Numbered from the stretch's first letter, positions 1 through 9,487 are shown. The stretch is DNA of 64,000 nt from Bacillus mycoides (GCF_001757995.1 NZ_LXLV01000066.1:1-64000), one strand, 5' to 3'. Made by a program: numbers and translations. Notes: generated by a model from the letters alone, not told the origin.

Positions 1-374
1 GCTCCCGTTGCTCCTGTTGCTCCCGTTGCTCCCGTTGCCCCTGTTGCTCCTGTTGCTCCTGTTGCTCCCGTTGGGCCTGTCGCTCCTGTTGCTCCCGTTA
101 TCCCCGTTGCTCCTGTTGCTCCCGTTATCCCTGTTGCTCCTGTTGCTCCCGTTATTCCTGTCGCTCCTGTTGCTCCCGTTATTCCTGTCGCTCCTGTTGC
201 TCCCGTTATTCCTGTCGCTCCTGTTGCTCCCGTTATTCCTGTCGCTCCCGTTGGACCTGTTGGACCGAGCTTAGGAACTATCCCATCACAACTAAAACAG
301 CACGAATCAACATGTATACCATTTTGATTATTACACCCACAATATCCATTTGTGTTATTGCGCCCAAAAGACAT
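1..374 (-). CDS. Collagen-like (GXT-repeat) protein, partial
   Basis: The gene starts at the ATG complementary to 372-374, behind a GAAGG ribosome-binding site, and runs off the left edge, so only the first ~124 residues are visible. The N-terminus (about 34 residues) is Cys/Asn-rich with CGC and CCFSC clusters. It is followed by uninterrupted Gly-X-Thr triplets (GPT, GAT, GIT), the composition of Bacillus exosporium collagen-like proteins such as the Bcl family. No classical signal peptide or BclA-type exosporium targeting motif is evident. It stands divergent from fpuA. The triplets are encoded by 9-bp units arranged into 27-bp super-repeats, so copy number probably varies between strains. 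A spore-surface role is inferred from the family; the C-terminal domain that would identify the member is outside the window. Confidence 0.85.
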   Translation of the reverse strand, partial: MSFGRNNTNGYCGCNNQNGIHVDSCCFSCDGIVPKLGPTGPTGATGITGATGATGITGATGATGITGATGATGITGATGATGITGATGATGITGATGATGPTGATGATGATGATGATGATGATG

Positions 375-683
375 GTTGATCCCTTCCTTCTTGTTCAATA
401 TTTTAAATACATTCAACTAATTTAGAAGCATCTATCTAATAAAAAATCGCTTTTCATTTCCCCTATCAACTCTATCCGATCTAAGACAAACCTTTTATAA
501 ACAAAGGTTTACTCCTGACATTCTAATAATTATTACATGCAATATTCTCTCCTTTCGCTTGTACTTTCGCCTTCTTCATTAAACGAATTTCCTCTCCTTC
601 AATCTTGATACATTCATGTATTTCAATGCAACATATCAAAATCCGTATAAATCATTATTTTTCGTCGAAATTTTAAAAATATA
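375..683. other. Divergent intergenic region
   Basis: The region separates the collagen-like gene from fpuA. It holds a perfect 8-bp inverted repeat (AAACCTTT at 488-495, AAAGGTTT at 503-510) and a short coding-like minus-strand stretch (523-655) that has no convincing start. No sporulation sigma-factor promoter could be assigned with confidence. Confidence 0.4.
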
Positions 684-742
684 TTGACACTTAAAATATC
701 CTCATAGTATGATTTGTTCGTTGTAATTGATAACGATTTTCA
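684..742 (+). promoter_or_regulatory. fpuA promoter with Fur box
   Basis: A -35 TTGACA (684-689) and -10 TATGAT (708-713) are separated by 18 bp. Just downstream, 728-742 (TGATAACGATTTTCA) matches the 7-1-7 Fur box TGATAATNATTATCA at 12 of the 14 fixed positions. A site covering the transcription start is expected to give iron repression. Confidence 0.8.
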
Positions 743-784
743 ATATCGTACATTGCAAATGAAAAAATTATTTGGGGGCAGAAG

Positions 785-1759
785 ATGAAGAAAATTCTCA
801 GTATTTTCATAGTAGTTCTTCTATTCGCTGTTGGATGCGGACAGCAAAAAGAGGAGAAAAAAGAAACAAAGACAGACGATAAAAAGCAAGCTATAACAAT
901 TAAACACGCTGAAGGGGAAACGAAGTTAGATAAACCGGCGAAAAAAGTTGTTGTACTTGAGTGGGTATATGCAGAAGACTTATTAGCACTTGGTGTTCAG
1001 CCAGTAGGGATGGCAGACATTAAGAATTATAATAAATGGGTAAATACAGAAACAAAACCAAGTAAAGATGTTGTAGATGTAGGAACTCGTCAACAACCAA
1101 ACTTAGAAGAAATTAGCCGTCTAAAACCAGATTTAATCATTACAGCTTCATTCCGTAGTAAAGCGATTAAAAATGAATTAGAACAAATTGCACCAACAGT
1201 TATGTTCGACCCATCAACAAGCAATAACGATCACTTTGCTGAAATGACAGAAACATTTAAACAAATTGCCAAAGCAGTTGGAAAAGAAGATGAAGGTAAA
1301 AAAGTATTAGCTGATATGGATAAAACATTTGCTGATGCAAAAGCAAAAATTGACAAAGCAGGCTTAAAAGATAAAAACATCGTAATGACACAAGCATTTA
1401 CAGCTAAAAACGTACCAACATTCCGTATTTTAACCGACAATTCTACAGCTTTACAGGTTACAAAAAAATTAGGTTTAACAAATACTTTTGAACCAGGTAA
1501 ATCTGAGGCAGATGGTTTTAAACAAACAACTGTAGAATCATTACAAAGTGTACAAGATTCAAACTTCATTTACATTGTAGCGGATGACGATAACATGTTT
1601 GACACTCAACTAAAAGGCAACCCTGCTTGGGAAGAATTAAAGTTCAAAAAAGAAGACAAAATGTATAAATTAAAAGGCGACACTTGGATTTTCGGTGGTC
1701 CTGAGTCTGCAAAATCTTTAGCAACACAAGTAGCAGATGTAATGACAGCGAAGAAGTGA
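785..1759 (+). CDS. fpuA: Iron-siderophore ABC transporter substrate-binding lipoprotein, FpuA-like
   Basis: This 324-aa lipoprotein captures a ferric siderophore outside the membrane and hands it to the permease. A signal peptide ends in a lipobox (FAVGC, Cys at about residue 18), followed by a Lys/Glu-rich linker and a periplasmic-binding TroA/FecB-type fold with the typical start of lobe 1 ([11 protein letters not shown]) and the 'LKPDLIITA' segment. GGGGG at 774-778 sets the start. It lies 7 bp before the permease gene and behind a Fur box. The pairing with a fused permease, and the nearby isd locus, match the B. anthracis petrobactin receptor FpuA. The ligand is inferred from that match, not seen in the sequence. 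Confidence 0.82.
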   Translation: MKKILSIFIVVLLFAVGCGQQKEEKKETKTDDKKQAITIKHAEGETKLDKPAKKVVVLEWVYAEDLLALGVQPVGMADIKNYNKWVNTETKPSKDVVDVGTRQQPNLEEISRLKPDLIITASFRSKAIKNELEQIAPTVMFDPSTSNNDHFAEMTETFKQIAKAVGKEDEGKKVLADMDKTFADAKAKIDKAGLKDKNIVMTQAFTAKNVPTFRILTDNSTALQVTKKLGLTNTFEPGKSEADGFKQTTVESLQSVQDSNFIYIVADDDNMFDTQLKGNPAWEELKFKKEDKMYKLKGDTWIFGGPESAKSLATQVADVMTAKK

Positions 1760-1766
1760 TTACACG

Positions 1767-3803
1767 ATGAATAGCTTACAACATACACTTCGAGCAAGTC
1801 TTGTATTCGGAGGAGGAGCAACTCTCTTGCTCCTCCTTTTCTTTATTCATATCGGGCAAGGACAAGCAAATATTTCCTACAGTATGATTATCGATGCTCT
1901 TATCTCACCGAATCAATCGCTAGGGCATCAAACTTTAATCATGCTTCGACTCCCTAGAGCTGTAATTGCCATTTTAGCTGGAGGTGCTCTTGCTGCATCT
2001 GGAGTCATTTTGCAAACTTTAACGAAAAATCCTCTTGCTGAAGCAAGTACAATGGGAATTCATTCAGGTGCATATTTCTTTCTAGTAGCGGCTACAATTT
2101 TCTTACCGAAAGGTTTGCAAATTAACTCACTTCTTTTCACATTTATCGGTGGTGCAATTACTGCTTTATTTGTATACCGTATTTCTGGTGGAAAAAAGGG
2201 AACCCCACTTAGAATGGCACTAGCTGGTATGGTCGTTACATTAATGCTTTCTGCCTTTACCGGAACGATGCAGCTTTTCTATGAAAATGAAACAGCTGGT
2301 TTATTTTTATGGGGAGCTGGATCTCTTATTCAAAATAACTGGGATGGCGTTCAATTTACTTTTCCATTTATCGTTATTTCTTTCCTAGTTTTACTATTCA
2401 TATCTCGTAAGCTCAACATTCTCTTACTAGGTGATGATGTTGCTGTTTCTCTTGGTGAAAAAACAGCAGTAACACGTCTTATCGCCTTCATTGCTGCAAT
2501 CTTTTTAACAGCAGTAATTGTTACTGTTGTTGGACCGATTGGGTTTGTCGGCTTAGTTGCACCACACTTAATGCGCCTTATTGGTTATCGTCAACACTTT
2601 ACCCTCCTTCTCTCCTCATTCTTATGGGGAGCAATATTATTACTAGGAGCAGATGTTGTTGGTAGATTAATAGATCCAACTGGTGCAGAATTACCTGTCG
2701 GGGCAGTTACAGCAATGATTGGATCACCTTGGCTTATTTATTTAGTGTATCGCATGATGAAATCGAAACAATATATGAATGATAATGGAGCTAATGCAGC
2801 TGGAGCTAGTTCTCGCTATTACTCTTATAAAAAGGTAATCATTATATCTATCGTGCTTTGTATTGTGACGATTTCTCTTGGCGTTGCAATCGGTAGCAAC
2901 TCTTATATCGAAAGCATTACAAATGTCATAACAGGACAATTAACACAATTTGATAAAAATATGATGATGAATCTTCGTTTACCAAGAATGCTCGTTGCCG
3001 CTATTGCTGGAGCATGTCTTGCGATAAGCGGACTTGTTTTCCAAGGCATATTACGAAACCCACTTGCCGATCCTTCTATTATTGGTATTTCATCGGGAGC
3101 AGGTGTTGGTGCTTTAACCATTATGTATGTCTTCCCTGCACTTCCTGGTTTCTTCCTACCAATTGGTGCATTTATTGGTGGACTACTTGCAGTTGGAATT
3201 GTCCTGTTCTTCTCCTGGAAATCAGGATTTAGTCCAACAGCTCTCGCTTTAATAGGAATTGGCATTTCGGCGCTCGGTTCAGCGATTATTCAAATCTTTA
3301 TCGTTAGGGCGAATTTAAACGTGGCTGCTGCTTTAACATGGTTGTCAGGCAGTACTTATGCAAGAGGATGGAATCACTTAGAAAATATCATTCTATATCC
3401 ATCACTCATTCTCGTACCCATTATATTTTTCTTAATGAAACAACTCGATGTTCTCGTACTTGGAGACGATTTAGCAACCGGACTCGGGCAGCCTGTAAAT
3501 AAAACGCGTCTTGCTCTAATTGTGTTAGCGACACTACTTGCATCAGTCAATATTGCTGCTGTCGGTACTATCGCCTTTTTAGGCCTTGTTGCACCGCACT
3601 TAGCACGAATCGTTGTTGGCATGAATCATCAAAGACTATTCGTTTGTTCCGCTTTATTTGGAGCAATTCTGCTTTCCGTTGCTGACTTACTCGGACGAAC
3701 AATTGCATATCCGAAAGAAATACCTTCTGGGCTTGTTGTTGCTGTACTTGGGGCACCTTATTTCTTATGGTTAATGAGGAAGAGCGGGAAGAAGGTTAAT
3801 TAA
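1767..3803 (+). CDS. fpuB: Fused tandem FecCD-type siderophore permease, FpuB-like
   Basis: At 678 aa this is twice the length of a usual FecCD permease (about 330 aa). Two homologous halves are visible: residues ~1-335 and ~350-678. Each carries the signature [20 protein letters not shown], the '[18 protein letters not shown]' segment, and the '[26 protein letters not shown]' loop that contacts the ATPase. The two halves therefore make a complete pseudo-dimeric channel from one polypeptide, as in FhuB of enteric bacteria. It is translationally close to fpuA. No ATPase gene follows: a terminator comes directly after the stop, so the energising subunit must be encoded elsewhere. Identification as FpuB rests on the fusion and on linkage to the fpuA-like gene. 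Confidence 0.85.
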   Translation: MNSLQHTLRASLVFGGGATLLLLLFFIHIGQGQANISYSMIIDALISPNQSLGHQTLIMLRLPRAVIAILAGGALAASGVILQTLTKNPLAEASTMGIHSGAYFFLVAATIFLPKGLQINSLLFTFIGGAITALFVYRISGGKKGTPLRMALAGMVVTLMLSAFTGTMQLFYENETAGLFLWGAGSLIQNNWDGVQFTFPFIVISFLVLLFISRKLNILLLGDDVAVSLGEKTAVTRLIAFIAAIFLTAVIVTVVGPIGFVGLVAPHLMRLIGYRQHFTLLLSSFLWGAILLLGADVVGRLIDPTGAELPVGAVTAMIGSPWLIYLVYRMMKSKQYMNDNGANAAGASSRYYSYKKVIIISIVLCIVTISLGVAIGSNSYIESITNVITGQLTQFDKNMMMNLRLPRMLVAAIAGACLAISGLVFQGILRNPLADPSIIGISSGAGVGALTIMYVFPALPGFFLPIGAFIGGLLAVGIVLFFSWKSGFSPTALALIGIGISALGSAIIQIFIVRANLNVAAALTWLSGSTYARGWNHLENIILYPSLILVPIIFFLMKQLDVLVLGDDLATGLGQPVNKTRLALIVLATLLASVNIAAVGTIAFLGLVAPHLARIVVGMNHQRLFVCSALFGAILLSVADLLGRTIAYPKEIPSGLVVAVLGAPYFLWLMRKSGKKVN

Positions 3804-3805
3804 AA

Positions 3806-3836
3806 GGAAGGCTTCTTGTTAGAAGCCTCCTTTTTA
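3806..3836 (+). terminator. Terminator of fpuAB
   Basis: An 8-bp stem AGGCTTCT/AGAAGCCT with a TGTT loop is followed by CCTTTTT. Confidence 0.85.
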
Positions 3837-3849
3837 TATACTAAATAAA

Positions 3850-4746
3850 TTACTCTGATCTCACTAATTTCACAGATTCACTATCTCCCATAAACTCATG
3901 ATATACAGTTAATGTGTTCTCCTCAAGTTTCAAATCAGCTTTCTGCTTTCTTTCTCCCACTAAAAATACAAGCTCTACAGAAATAATTCCTTTGTTTACA
4001 CTTAATAATCGGAAATCCCCTATAGTAGTCCCTTTCCCAAAAATATTATGTTCCATAAATTCTCCGCCTGTTTTCTCACTATTAAATTCTATTTCCAAAC
4101 CAACTGGTCTGTCTGTACTTTCTTGTGACATCCAAGACCCCTCTAGCTTTCCAATATCAGCCTCTTTTTTCTTTTCATTTTTTAATTCTTCCTCTTTTTT
4201 CTTTGCTTCTGCTTGTTGAGTTAGTATGTCATCGATTTGCGTATTCAGCTCTTTGGCCCGTTGATTTTCCGAAATAAATTGTTGATTTTGACCAGTATCA
4301 TTAATAATTTTATTTACTATTACTTTAGCCTCTTCATATTTTTTATCATTCTTTAACTTCTCTGCCTTTTCCAATTGACCTATATATTGACCTTTTAACT
4401 CTTTATTCTCCATGAGCAAAGCTTTTTGTTCTTTCGCTTGATTTTGAAGAGTTGTAGAACCATCTTTCATTTTTTCTACTTCTTGAAACAACTCTATTGC
4501 TTGTTCTATATTTTCACTCGATTTCTCTTTTATTGCACGTATCATCTTAGTAGTTTGTTCTTGTAATACTTTTGCTTCTTTATCATTCTTTTTCTCTTCC
4601 AATGCCAATTCAAATGATGCTTGTGCAGTGTCATATTCTTTACTCGCTAAAGCCAATTTCCCCTGATCCATTGCCTTTTTATAAGTCTCATTGCTACATC
4701 CTGCCATTAAAAATAGAATTATGATTCCTAAAGTCAATCTTTTCAT
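3850..4746 (-). CDS. Coiled-coil lipoprotein of unknown function
   Basis: This is a 298-aa predicted lipoprotein: a signal peptide with lipobox (FLMAGC), then a TPR-like or coiled-coil helical region (residues ~25-200) rich in Lys/Glu (KKAMDQGKLALASKEYDTAQASF resembles a TPR helix pair), and a C-terminal beta-rich domain (~205-298). I placed the start at MKRLTL, 11 codons into the longest open frame, because it has a GGGGG ribosome-binding site and begins a proper signal peptide. It is convergent with fpuB and transcribed alone. I do not recognise a named family. Attachment to the outer face of the membrane is inferred from the lipobox. Confidence 0.75.
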   Translation of the reverse strand: MKRLTLGIIILFLMAGCSNETYKKAMDQGKLALASKEYDTAQASFELALEEKKNDKEAKVLQEQTTKMIRAIKEKSSENIEQAIELFQEVEKMKDGSTTLQNQAKEQKALLMENKELKGQYIGQLEKAEKLKNDKKYEEAKVIVNKIINDTGQNQQFISENQRAKELNTQIDDILTQQAEAKKKEEELKNEKKKEADIGKLEGSWMSQESTDRPVGLEIEFNSEKTGGEFMEHNIFGKGTTIGDFRLLSVNKGIISVELVFLVGERKQKADLKLEENTLTVYHEFMGDSESVKLVRSE

Positions 4747-4920
4747 AATATCCCCCTTGATGCTGTAAAATCTATACACTAAATTAATATAATTCCATAT
4801 ACACTCAATAATATCATAAAATTTATATATAACTCTTAAATACCATTATTAAAATATAAAGGAAACTATCCATTTCCCCACGAACTTAATCTATGAACAT
4901 AAATAGGGGGGATAACAACA

Positions 4921-5424
4921 ATGTACCAAACAATTGAAGGCTTTTTACAATCATGGAAATACGAGGCTGAGTCTACTCAAAAGATGCTCGATGCATTAAC
5001 AGATGAATCTTTGTCACAAGAAATTGCGCCTGAACACTGGACGTTAGGAAGAGTTGCTTGGCATATCGTTACTGCAATTCCTGTTATGCTATCTGGAACA
5101 GGACTTAAGTTTGAAGGAGAAACGAAAGATTATCCTGTGCCAACTTCAGCAAAAACAATTGCAGATGAATATCGCAAAGTGAATACGGCTTTTATTGAAG
5201 CACTGCAAAGCGAATGGACTGATAAAGACTTAGCTACTATTAATGACTTCTTTGGTCGTCCTATGCCGAATTCTATATTTTTAATGACACTCATAAATCA
5301 TCAAAATCACCACCGCGGACAGATGACTGTTTTAATGCGTCAAGCTGGCTTAACATTCCCTGGCGTATATGGTCCTGCAAAAGAAGAATGGGCTGCAGCT
5401 GGAATGGAAGCTCCTAAAATGTAA
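4921..5424 (+). CDS. DinB/YfiT-family putative metal-dependent protein
   Basis: This 167-aa protein has the four-helix DinB layout. A His in 'RVAWHIV' (about residue 48) and the HxxxH-like 'INHQNHHRGQM' (~122) supply the usual three-His metal site of the family. DinB-like proteins are often thiol-dependent (bacillithiol) transferases, or are of unknown function. The substrate cannot be read from the sequence. A strong GGGGGG ribosome-binding site precedes the ATG, and an 18-bp-stem terminator follows. It is a single-gene unit. Confidence 0.8.
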   Translation: MYQTIEGFLQSWKYEAESTQKMLDALTDESLSQEIAPEHWTLGRVAWHIVTAIPVMLSGTGLKFEGETKDYPVPTSAKTIADEYRKVNTAFIEALQSEWTDKDLATINDFFGRPMPNSIFLMTLINHQNHHRGQMTVLMRQAGLTFPGVYGPAKEEWAAAGMEAPKM

Positions 5425-5426
5425 TG

Positions 5427-5468
5427 ACAGAAAAAGACAAGGTGTCCTATCACCTTGTCTTTTTCTGT
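5427..5468 (+). terminator. Strong terminator after the DinB gene
   Basis: An 18-bp perfect stem (5427-5444 with 5451-5468) closes on a 6-nt loop. The 3' arm contains TTTTT. Confidence 0.9.
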
Positions 5469-5558
5469 AACTTGTTTCATGTGAAACTATTTTCTACTAA
5501 ATGGTATTTTATGAGAAAATACGTTAAAATAAATTCACATTAATTGGAGGGAACTAAA

Positions 5559-5891
5559 TTGAATACAAAAAACAAAAAAATAACAATAAGAACTCTCTTA
5601 CTAACTTCTATCATTGGAGTTATCGGTGTATCTATTTACTTCACATGTTATGGCACACCCTGGGGAAAACAAACAGCAATTGCTGAATCAAAAGAGTATA
5701 TTACAAAACACTTTAATCTAGACGCGAAAGTCAAAAATACTTCTTACGATTCTAAGATGGATAGCTACGCAATCGCCTTTGAAACAATTGAAGATGGAGA
5801 GTTTACTATCGAATATAAAAGTCCTAATAACTTTAACATTTCTCCAGGAGTTCAAGAGTATTTAAGCAAACATTACAAATTTACGGAGTAG
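5559..5891 (+). CDS. Small membrane-anchored protein, YfjL/DUF3139-like
   Basis: This 110-aa protein has one N-terminal transmembrane segment (residues ~11-30, TLLLTSIIGVIGVSIYF) followed by a small extracytoplasmic domain. 'YGTPWGKQTAIAESKEYITKHF' resembles the start of YfjL-like and DUF3139 domains. I chose a TTG start at 5559, because GGAGGG (5547-5552) sits 6 bp upstream; an earlier in-frame TTG at 5544 would overlap that site. Its function is unknown. It shares a bidirectional terminator with the convergent ABC permease gene. Confidence 0.65.
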   Translation: MNTKNKKITIRTLLLTSIIGVIGVSIYFTCYGTPWGKQTAIAESKEYITKHFNLDAKVKNTSYDSKMDSYAIAFETIEDGEFTIEYKSPNNFNISPGVQEYLSKHYKFTE

Positions 5892-5910
5892 TAACGAAGC
5901 ATACATATAC

Positions 5911-5944
5911 AAAAAAAGAGTTGGTGTAACACCAACTCTTTTTT
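5911..5944. terminator. Bidirectional terminator
   Basis: The stem AGAGTTGGTG/CACCAACTCT is flanked by an A-run and a T-run, and serves both convergent genes. Confidence 0.88.
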
Positions 5945-5955
5945 ACTTATTCTTG

Positions 5956-6651
5956 TCATACTGTTACATCTTCCCTCTCTATATTTTTAATTCCGTAATA
6001 TGCAATCACCATACCAATCGCTGCAAATGTGAATTGAAGAGGAAGAAACGTCGCTATAGGAAATATGGGCTGGTTATTAATTGCGATTAATACAACGATA
6101 ATAGAAGAAACGATTGTAGCTGGCACAGAACGTTTACGCATCCCGAAATATAGAGGGATTAAACTTATTCCCGAAGTTGCAATCGCTAAAGGAACAAGAT
6201 TTATCCCTTCTTGAATCAATTGATCTACTTTAAATGGATTAGGAAGAATTGAAAAATAACTATCTATCCCAAAGAAAATTCCTACTACTAAAATGTTCGA
6301 TAAAATAACTGTTATAAATGTTAATGTTGCTGTAATGGCCAACTTACTAACCATCATTTTCTTTCGGTTAATTGGATAAGAAAACATGAGTAATATTGTT
6401 TTGTTTTTATATTCATCAATTATTAACTTGGCTATTAGTACGCCACCAAAAATAATAAATGTTGCTCTTACTAATGTGCTAGCCACCAACAAAATTATCT
6501 GTGGATCTTTTATTTCAGGATCTCCTTCTATTTGAGCAACGAAACTAACAAAAATTAGTAGTGCCAGTATAATGATATTTGCAATAACTGCTCTCTTCAC
6601 ATACCATCCGAGCTTAAACTTCTTCAGTTCTAGCTTCATAAGACGTAGCAT
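5956..6651 (-). CDS. ABC-2 family transporter permease
   Basis: This 231-aa integral membrane protein has about six transmembrane helices. It contains the family landmark 'AKLIIDEYKNKTILLMFSYPINRKKMM' in the middle, which is shared almost word for word with the other permease of this operon at 7583-8287. It probably forms the membrane channel, together with that paralogue, for the ATPase at 8476-9399. RBS AAAGGAGG precedes the ATG. It is the last gene of the module. The substrate is unknown; BcrB/LnrM-type permeases of this class protect against membrane-active antibiotics. Confidence 0.85.
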   Translation of the reverse strand: MLRLMKLELKKFKLGWYVKRAVIANIIILALLIFVSFVAQIEGDPEIKDPQIILLVASTLVRATFIIFGGVLIAKLIIDEYKNKTILLMFSYPINRKKMMVSKLAITATLTFITVILSNILVVGIFFGIDSYFSILPNPFKVDQLIQEGINLVPLAIATSGISLIPLYFGMRKRSVPATIVSSIIVVLIAINNQPIFPIATFLPLQFTFAAIGMVIAYYGIKNIEREDVTV

Positions 6652-6675
6652 GATAGTCCTCCTTTTATTTAAATT

Positions 6676-7548
6676 TTAATCGATATAAATTCCTCCTGTT
6701 TTACTTAAAATCTTCACATCATTTTTTGCATCACCGATGGTTCCTTCTTTTATCTTTTCTGTATTTTTATCTTTCTTAAGTCCTTTTAAATCTATCATTA
6801 TGTCAGTCGAATTACTTTTGGCCGTAAGTTTCAATGAAGCTGGGACATCTTTATACCTTACGCCAATGTCGCCTGATTTTGTTTCTACAAATAATGATTT
6901 TCCTTCTGTCATATCTTTCAATAATACTTCCCCAGATGTTGAAGTGATGTTCATATTTTCGTTTTTTATATTTTTCACATAATTATCGCCAGTAGTAGAA
7001 GTTATATTTACTTCTTGTAATGAACTATCTTTTAACATTAAATCTCCACTTTCGGATGTGAACTCACCCTTATCTGCCGATAGTCCTACAATCATTTCAT
7101 CTCCAGACTTTCCTTTTGTCACGATACTTTTTACTACTATGTCGCTTATTTTCACATCACCCGATTTATTATTTAATACTATTTTATCTATTTCTTTTTT
7201 CGGAATAGATATAGAAATAATATTCTTTTTCCTAAACGTAAAACCATTAAAAAATCTGGTCATCTTTTGTTTTTGCTTAATCACAACTTTATTACCGTCA
7301 TTTTCTATTTTGACGGGATCTATCTCTTTATCTACTCGTTCACCTTGAGCGGAAATTACCATTTCGTTAGCGTCTGTACTTTTAAATTCAATATCCCAGT
7401 TTTCATTATAAACTTCTATTTCTTTTATATTATTTATCTCAAAAGACTTTTCTTTCTTAAAATCTTTCCCCTGAAATGTCTTAAAACCGAAAACCACACT
7501 AGCAATTGTAAGAAATAAAATTGCAATTACTATTATTTTTTTCAACAT
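6676..7548 (-). CDS. DUF4097 (LiaG/YvlB-type) envelope protein
   Basis: This 290-aa protein has an N-terminal membrane anchor (residues ~3-22) and an extracytoplasmic beta-helical/propeller-like domain of repeated short strands (SGDVKISD, SGDEMIVG, SGDLMLKD, TGDNYVKN, SGEVLLKD, SGDIGVRY), typical of DUF4097. Such proteins accompany cell-envelope stress operons (for example liaG) and ABC modules, with no proven biochemical role. It sits between the two permease genes, so it is likely co-translated with them and works at the outer membrane face. The start is the ATG at 7548 with only a weak GGGG site. Confidence 0.8.
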   Translation of the reverse strand: MLKKIIVIAILFLTIASVVFGFKTFQGKDFKKEKSFEINNIKEIEVYNENWDIEFKSTDANEMVISAQGERVDKEIDPVKIENDGNKVVIKQKQKMTRFFNGFTFRKKNIISISIPKKEIDKIVLNNKSGDVKISDIVVKSIVTKGKSGDEMIVGLSADKGEFTSESGDLMLKDSSLQEVNITSTTGDNYVKNIKNENMNITSTSGEVLLKDMTEGKSLFVETKSGDIGVRYKDVPASLKLTAKSNSTDIMIDLKGLKKDKNTEKIKEGTIGDAKNDVKILSKTGGIYID

Positions 7549-7582
7549 TCATACCCCAGTTCATCGTTGTTTTTAACTTGCT

Positions 7583-8287
7583 TCACGCCACATCCATCTG
7601 GTCAATTTTTCGATACGACAGATAACTAATAAAAATTCCTAATAAACAGAGTACAATTGGGATAAATATAAAATCATACATACTTACTTGACCGTTTCCA
7701 GGACCAACGTTACTATTCATCATCATCCCAATTATTACTGCAGAAGTAATCGTTGTCGGTGTCGATTTCTTTCTCATCCCAAAAAATAAAGGAATTAAGC
7801 TTATACCAGATATCATAAATGCATTTATAAAAGTAGCTGGAACGGTAGCTATTATTTCACCCATCGTAATAGGTGTTTCAATTAGCCCCATCATTGGGTT
7901 CATAAAAAATATGAGCAAACTAATACTAAAAGTAGCAATAATCATGCTCACAAAACAAAAACTAAAAACAATTGTTAATTTTGCCCTCATTAACATTTTC
8001 CTTTGCAGTGGGTACATAAATAGTAGTTGCATTGTTTTGTTCTTATATTCATCAATTACTAAACGTGATAAAATGACCGCACTAAAAATAAGAAATGTTA
8101 TCCTTATAAAAATGTTTGCTAAAGTCATATATTTTGTGAAATCAGTGAGCGCCGCATCTACTTCACTTTTCGCTCCCAACCCCATAAGACTTACCGCAGC
8201 AAAAATTACTATAATACAAATGGCTACCCCTTTAAAATAACTAGATAATTGGTGTTTCTTCCATTCCAGTTTCATTAATTTAAACAT
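7583..8287 (-). CDS. ABC-2 family transporter permease
   Basis: This 234-aa membrane protein is a paralogue of the permease at 5956-6651. It has the same 'SRLVIDEYKNKTMQLLFMYPLQRKMLM' core and about six helices. The start is taken at ATG 8287, 10 bp after GGAGG; a GTG three codons earlier nearly touches that site. It forms a pair with the second permease and is powered by the ATPase encoded upstream. A role in exporting or resisting envelope-active compounds is inferred from the neighbouring sensor kinase and regulator. Confidence 0.85.
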   Translation of the reverse strand: MFKLMKLEWKKHQLSSYFKGVAICIIVIFAAVSLMGLGAKSEVDAALTDFTKYMTLANIFIRITFLIFSAVILSRLVIDEYKNKTMQLLFMYPLQRKMLMRAKLTIVFSFCFVSMIIATFSISLLIFFMNPMMGLIETPITMGEIIATVPATFINAFMISGISLIPLFFGMRKKSTPTTITSAVIIGMMMNSNVGPGNGQVSMYDFIFIPIVLCLLGIFISYLSYRKIDQMDVA

Positions 8288-8321
8288 ATAAACCACGCCT
8301 CCATTACTAACGTAACTATCT

Positions 8322-8483
8322 CTATGCTACTAACATTCTAATTCCAGCAGTAACTACGCTTACTATCCCTATCACTAGTAAAATTAACAACCATTTCCGC
8401 TCTGGTTTTCTATAATATAAAATCCCACTTATGAACATTACGATCAATCCACTTACTATATTCACTAACAACCCATTAAGCAT
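8322..8483 (-). CDS. 53-aa two-helix membrane peptide inside the ABC operon
   Basis: This short gene starts at the ATG complementary to 8481-8483 and overlaps the end of the ATPase gene by 8 bp, which suggests translational coupling. The product has two hydrophobic segments (residues ~3-22 and ~31-52) separated by YYRKPERKW, a positively charged turn that is likely cytoplasmic. It fills what would otherwise be a 188-bp gap between the ATPase and the first permease. I do not recognise a family. By position it may be an accessory subunit of the transporter. Confidence 0.68.
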   Translation of the reverse strand: MLNGLLVNIVSGLIVMFISGILYYRKPERKWLLILLVIGIVSVVTAGIRMLVA

Positions 8484-9399
8484 GAATGCCTTCCCCATCC
8501 ATTACATTCAAGAAATATTCTTCTAAGGAGCTATGCTTCTTATTAATACTTTCAATTTCTACATCATTCATAATGAGTGCTTTTGAAATTGCTTGCTGCG
8601 TCACCGCCACTTCATAAACACGAATCATGTTTCCACTCATTATTTTGTAGTTTTTTATACCGATTTTATCTTCTAAAATATAAGCTGCCCGTTTCACATC
8701 AGGAACAGTGATTTCAATGTACTCTGTTTGTTTTCCGTTAATACTCTTCATTGAAACTTCTTTTATTAGTTTTCCATTTTGAATCACACCAATTGTATCC
8801 GCCATTTGTTCCATCTCGCCTAAAATATGACTAGAAACTAATAACGTAATGCCATATTCTTTGCAGAGCATTTTAAATAAATCTCTTAATTCTTTAATAC
8901 CAATTGGATCTAAACCGTTAATTGGTTCATCTAAAATGAGTAGTTCTGGCTTTGTCATGATCGCCCTTGCAATACCAAGTCGTTGCTTCATCCCTAATGA
9001 AAAATCTTTTACTTTTTTATTATCTACGCCGTGCAGTTTTACTAAATTTAAAGCATGATCAATTGCGTTCTTATCGTAATACCCCATATATTCACAATGT
9101 AATTCTAAGTTTTCCTTCGCCGTTAATTTATCATAAAAGATTGGATATTCGATAATTGTCCCCATACGCTTTAACAATTCATAAGATGTGTCTGTTAACT
9201 TCTCACCGAAAATTTCAATATCACCGCTCGTCGGTTTTATTAAATTTGTAATCATTTTCATAATCGTTGTTTTACCTGCACCATTTGGTCCTAAAAAGCC
9301 GTATATCTCTCCTTTTTTCACATGCATGTTAACGCTAGAAATAACTTCTTTCCCTTTAAGCACTTTCGTTAACTGATTCGTTTTTAATATATATGTCAT
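8476..9399 (-). CDS. ABC transporter ATP-binding protein, BcrA/LnrL type
   Basis: This 307-aa cytoplasmic ATPase drives the two ABC-2 permeases downstream. Walker A (GPNGAGKTT, ~residue 38), signature (FSLGMKQR), Walker B (LLILDEPINGLDP) and the H-loop (LLVSSH) are intact. After the ~215-residue nucleotide-binding domain comes the ~90-residue C-terminal extension typical of bacitracin/linearmycin-type ATPases. It is the first gene of the operon and is preceded by three direct repeats at 9459-9487. A role in antibiotic or envelope-stress resistance is inferred from the family and from the adjacent two-component system. Confidence 0.9.
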   Translation of the reverse strand: MTYILKTNQLTKVLKGKEVISSVNMHVKKGEIYGFLGPNGAGKTTIMKMITNLIKPTSGDIEIFGEKLTDTSYELLKRMGTIIEYPIFYDKLTAKENLELHCEYMGYYDKNAIDHALNLVKLHGVDNKKVKDFSLGMKQRLGIARAIMTKPELLILDEPINGLDPIGIKELRDLFKMLCKEYGITLLVSSHILGEMEQMADTIGVIQNGKLIKEVSMKSINGKQTEYIEITVPDVKRAAYILEDKIGIKNYKIMSGNMIRVYEVAVTQQAISKALIMNDVEIESINKKHSSLEEYFLNVMDGEGIHA

Positions 9400-9458
9400 G
9401 TCACTGTCTCCTTTCGCACTACTTTATATTTCTATAATAGACAACGGAATTCTCTTTT

Positions 9459-9487
9459 TTCTTACCCGTTCCTTACAAATTCCTTAC
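9459..9487 (-). promoter_or_regulatory. Three 11-bp-spaced direct repeats upstream of the ABC operon
   Basis: On the minus strand GTAAGGAA, GTAAGGAA and GTAAGAAA recur exactly every 11 bp. They sit just upstream of a possible promoter (TTCCGT at 9445-9450, 16 bp, TATAAA at 9423-9428). OmpR-family regulators bind such direct repeats, so this is a likely site for the regulator encoded at 10462-11154. Confidence 0.6.

Noticed and set aside
8-274. Plus-strand Leu/Pro-rich open frame of 88 codons
   Set aside because: It is the mirror of the Gly-X-Thr collagen repeats on the minus strand, with no ribosome-binding site and implausible composition.
523-655. Minus-strand stretch with coding-like sequence (ECIKIEGEEIRLMKKAKVQAKG)
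   Set aside because: No start codon with a ribosome site except for an 18-aa remainder; it could be a gene fragment, but nothing proves translation.
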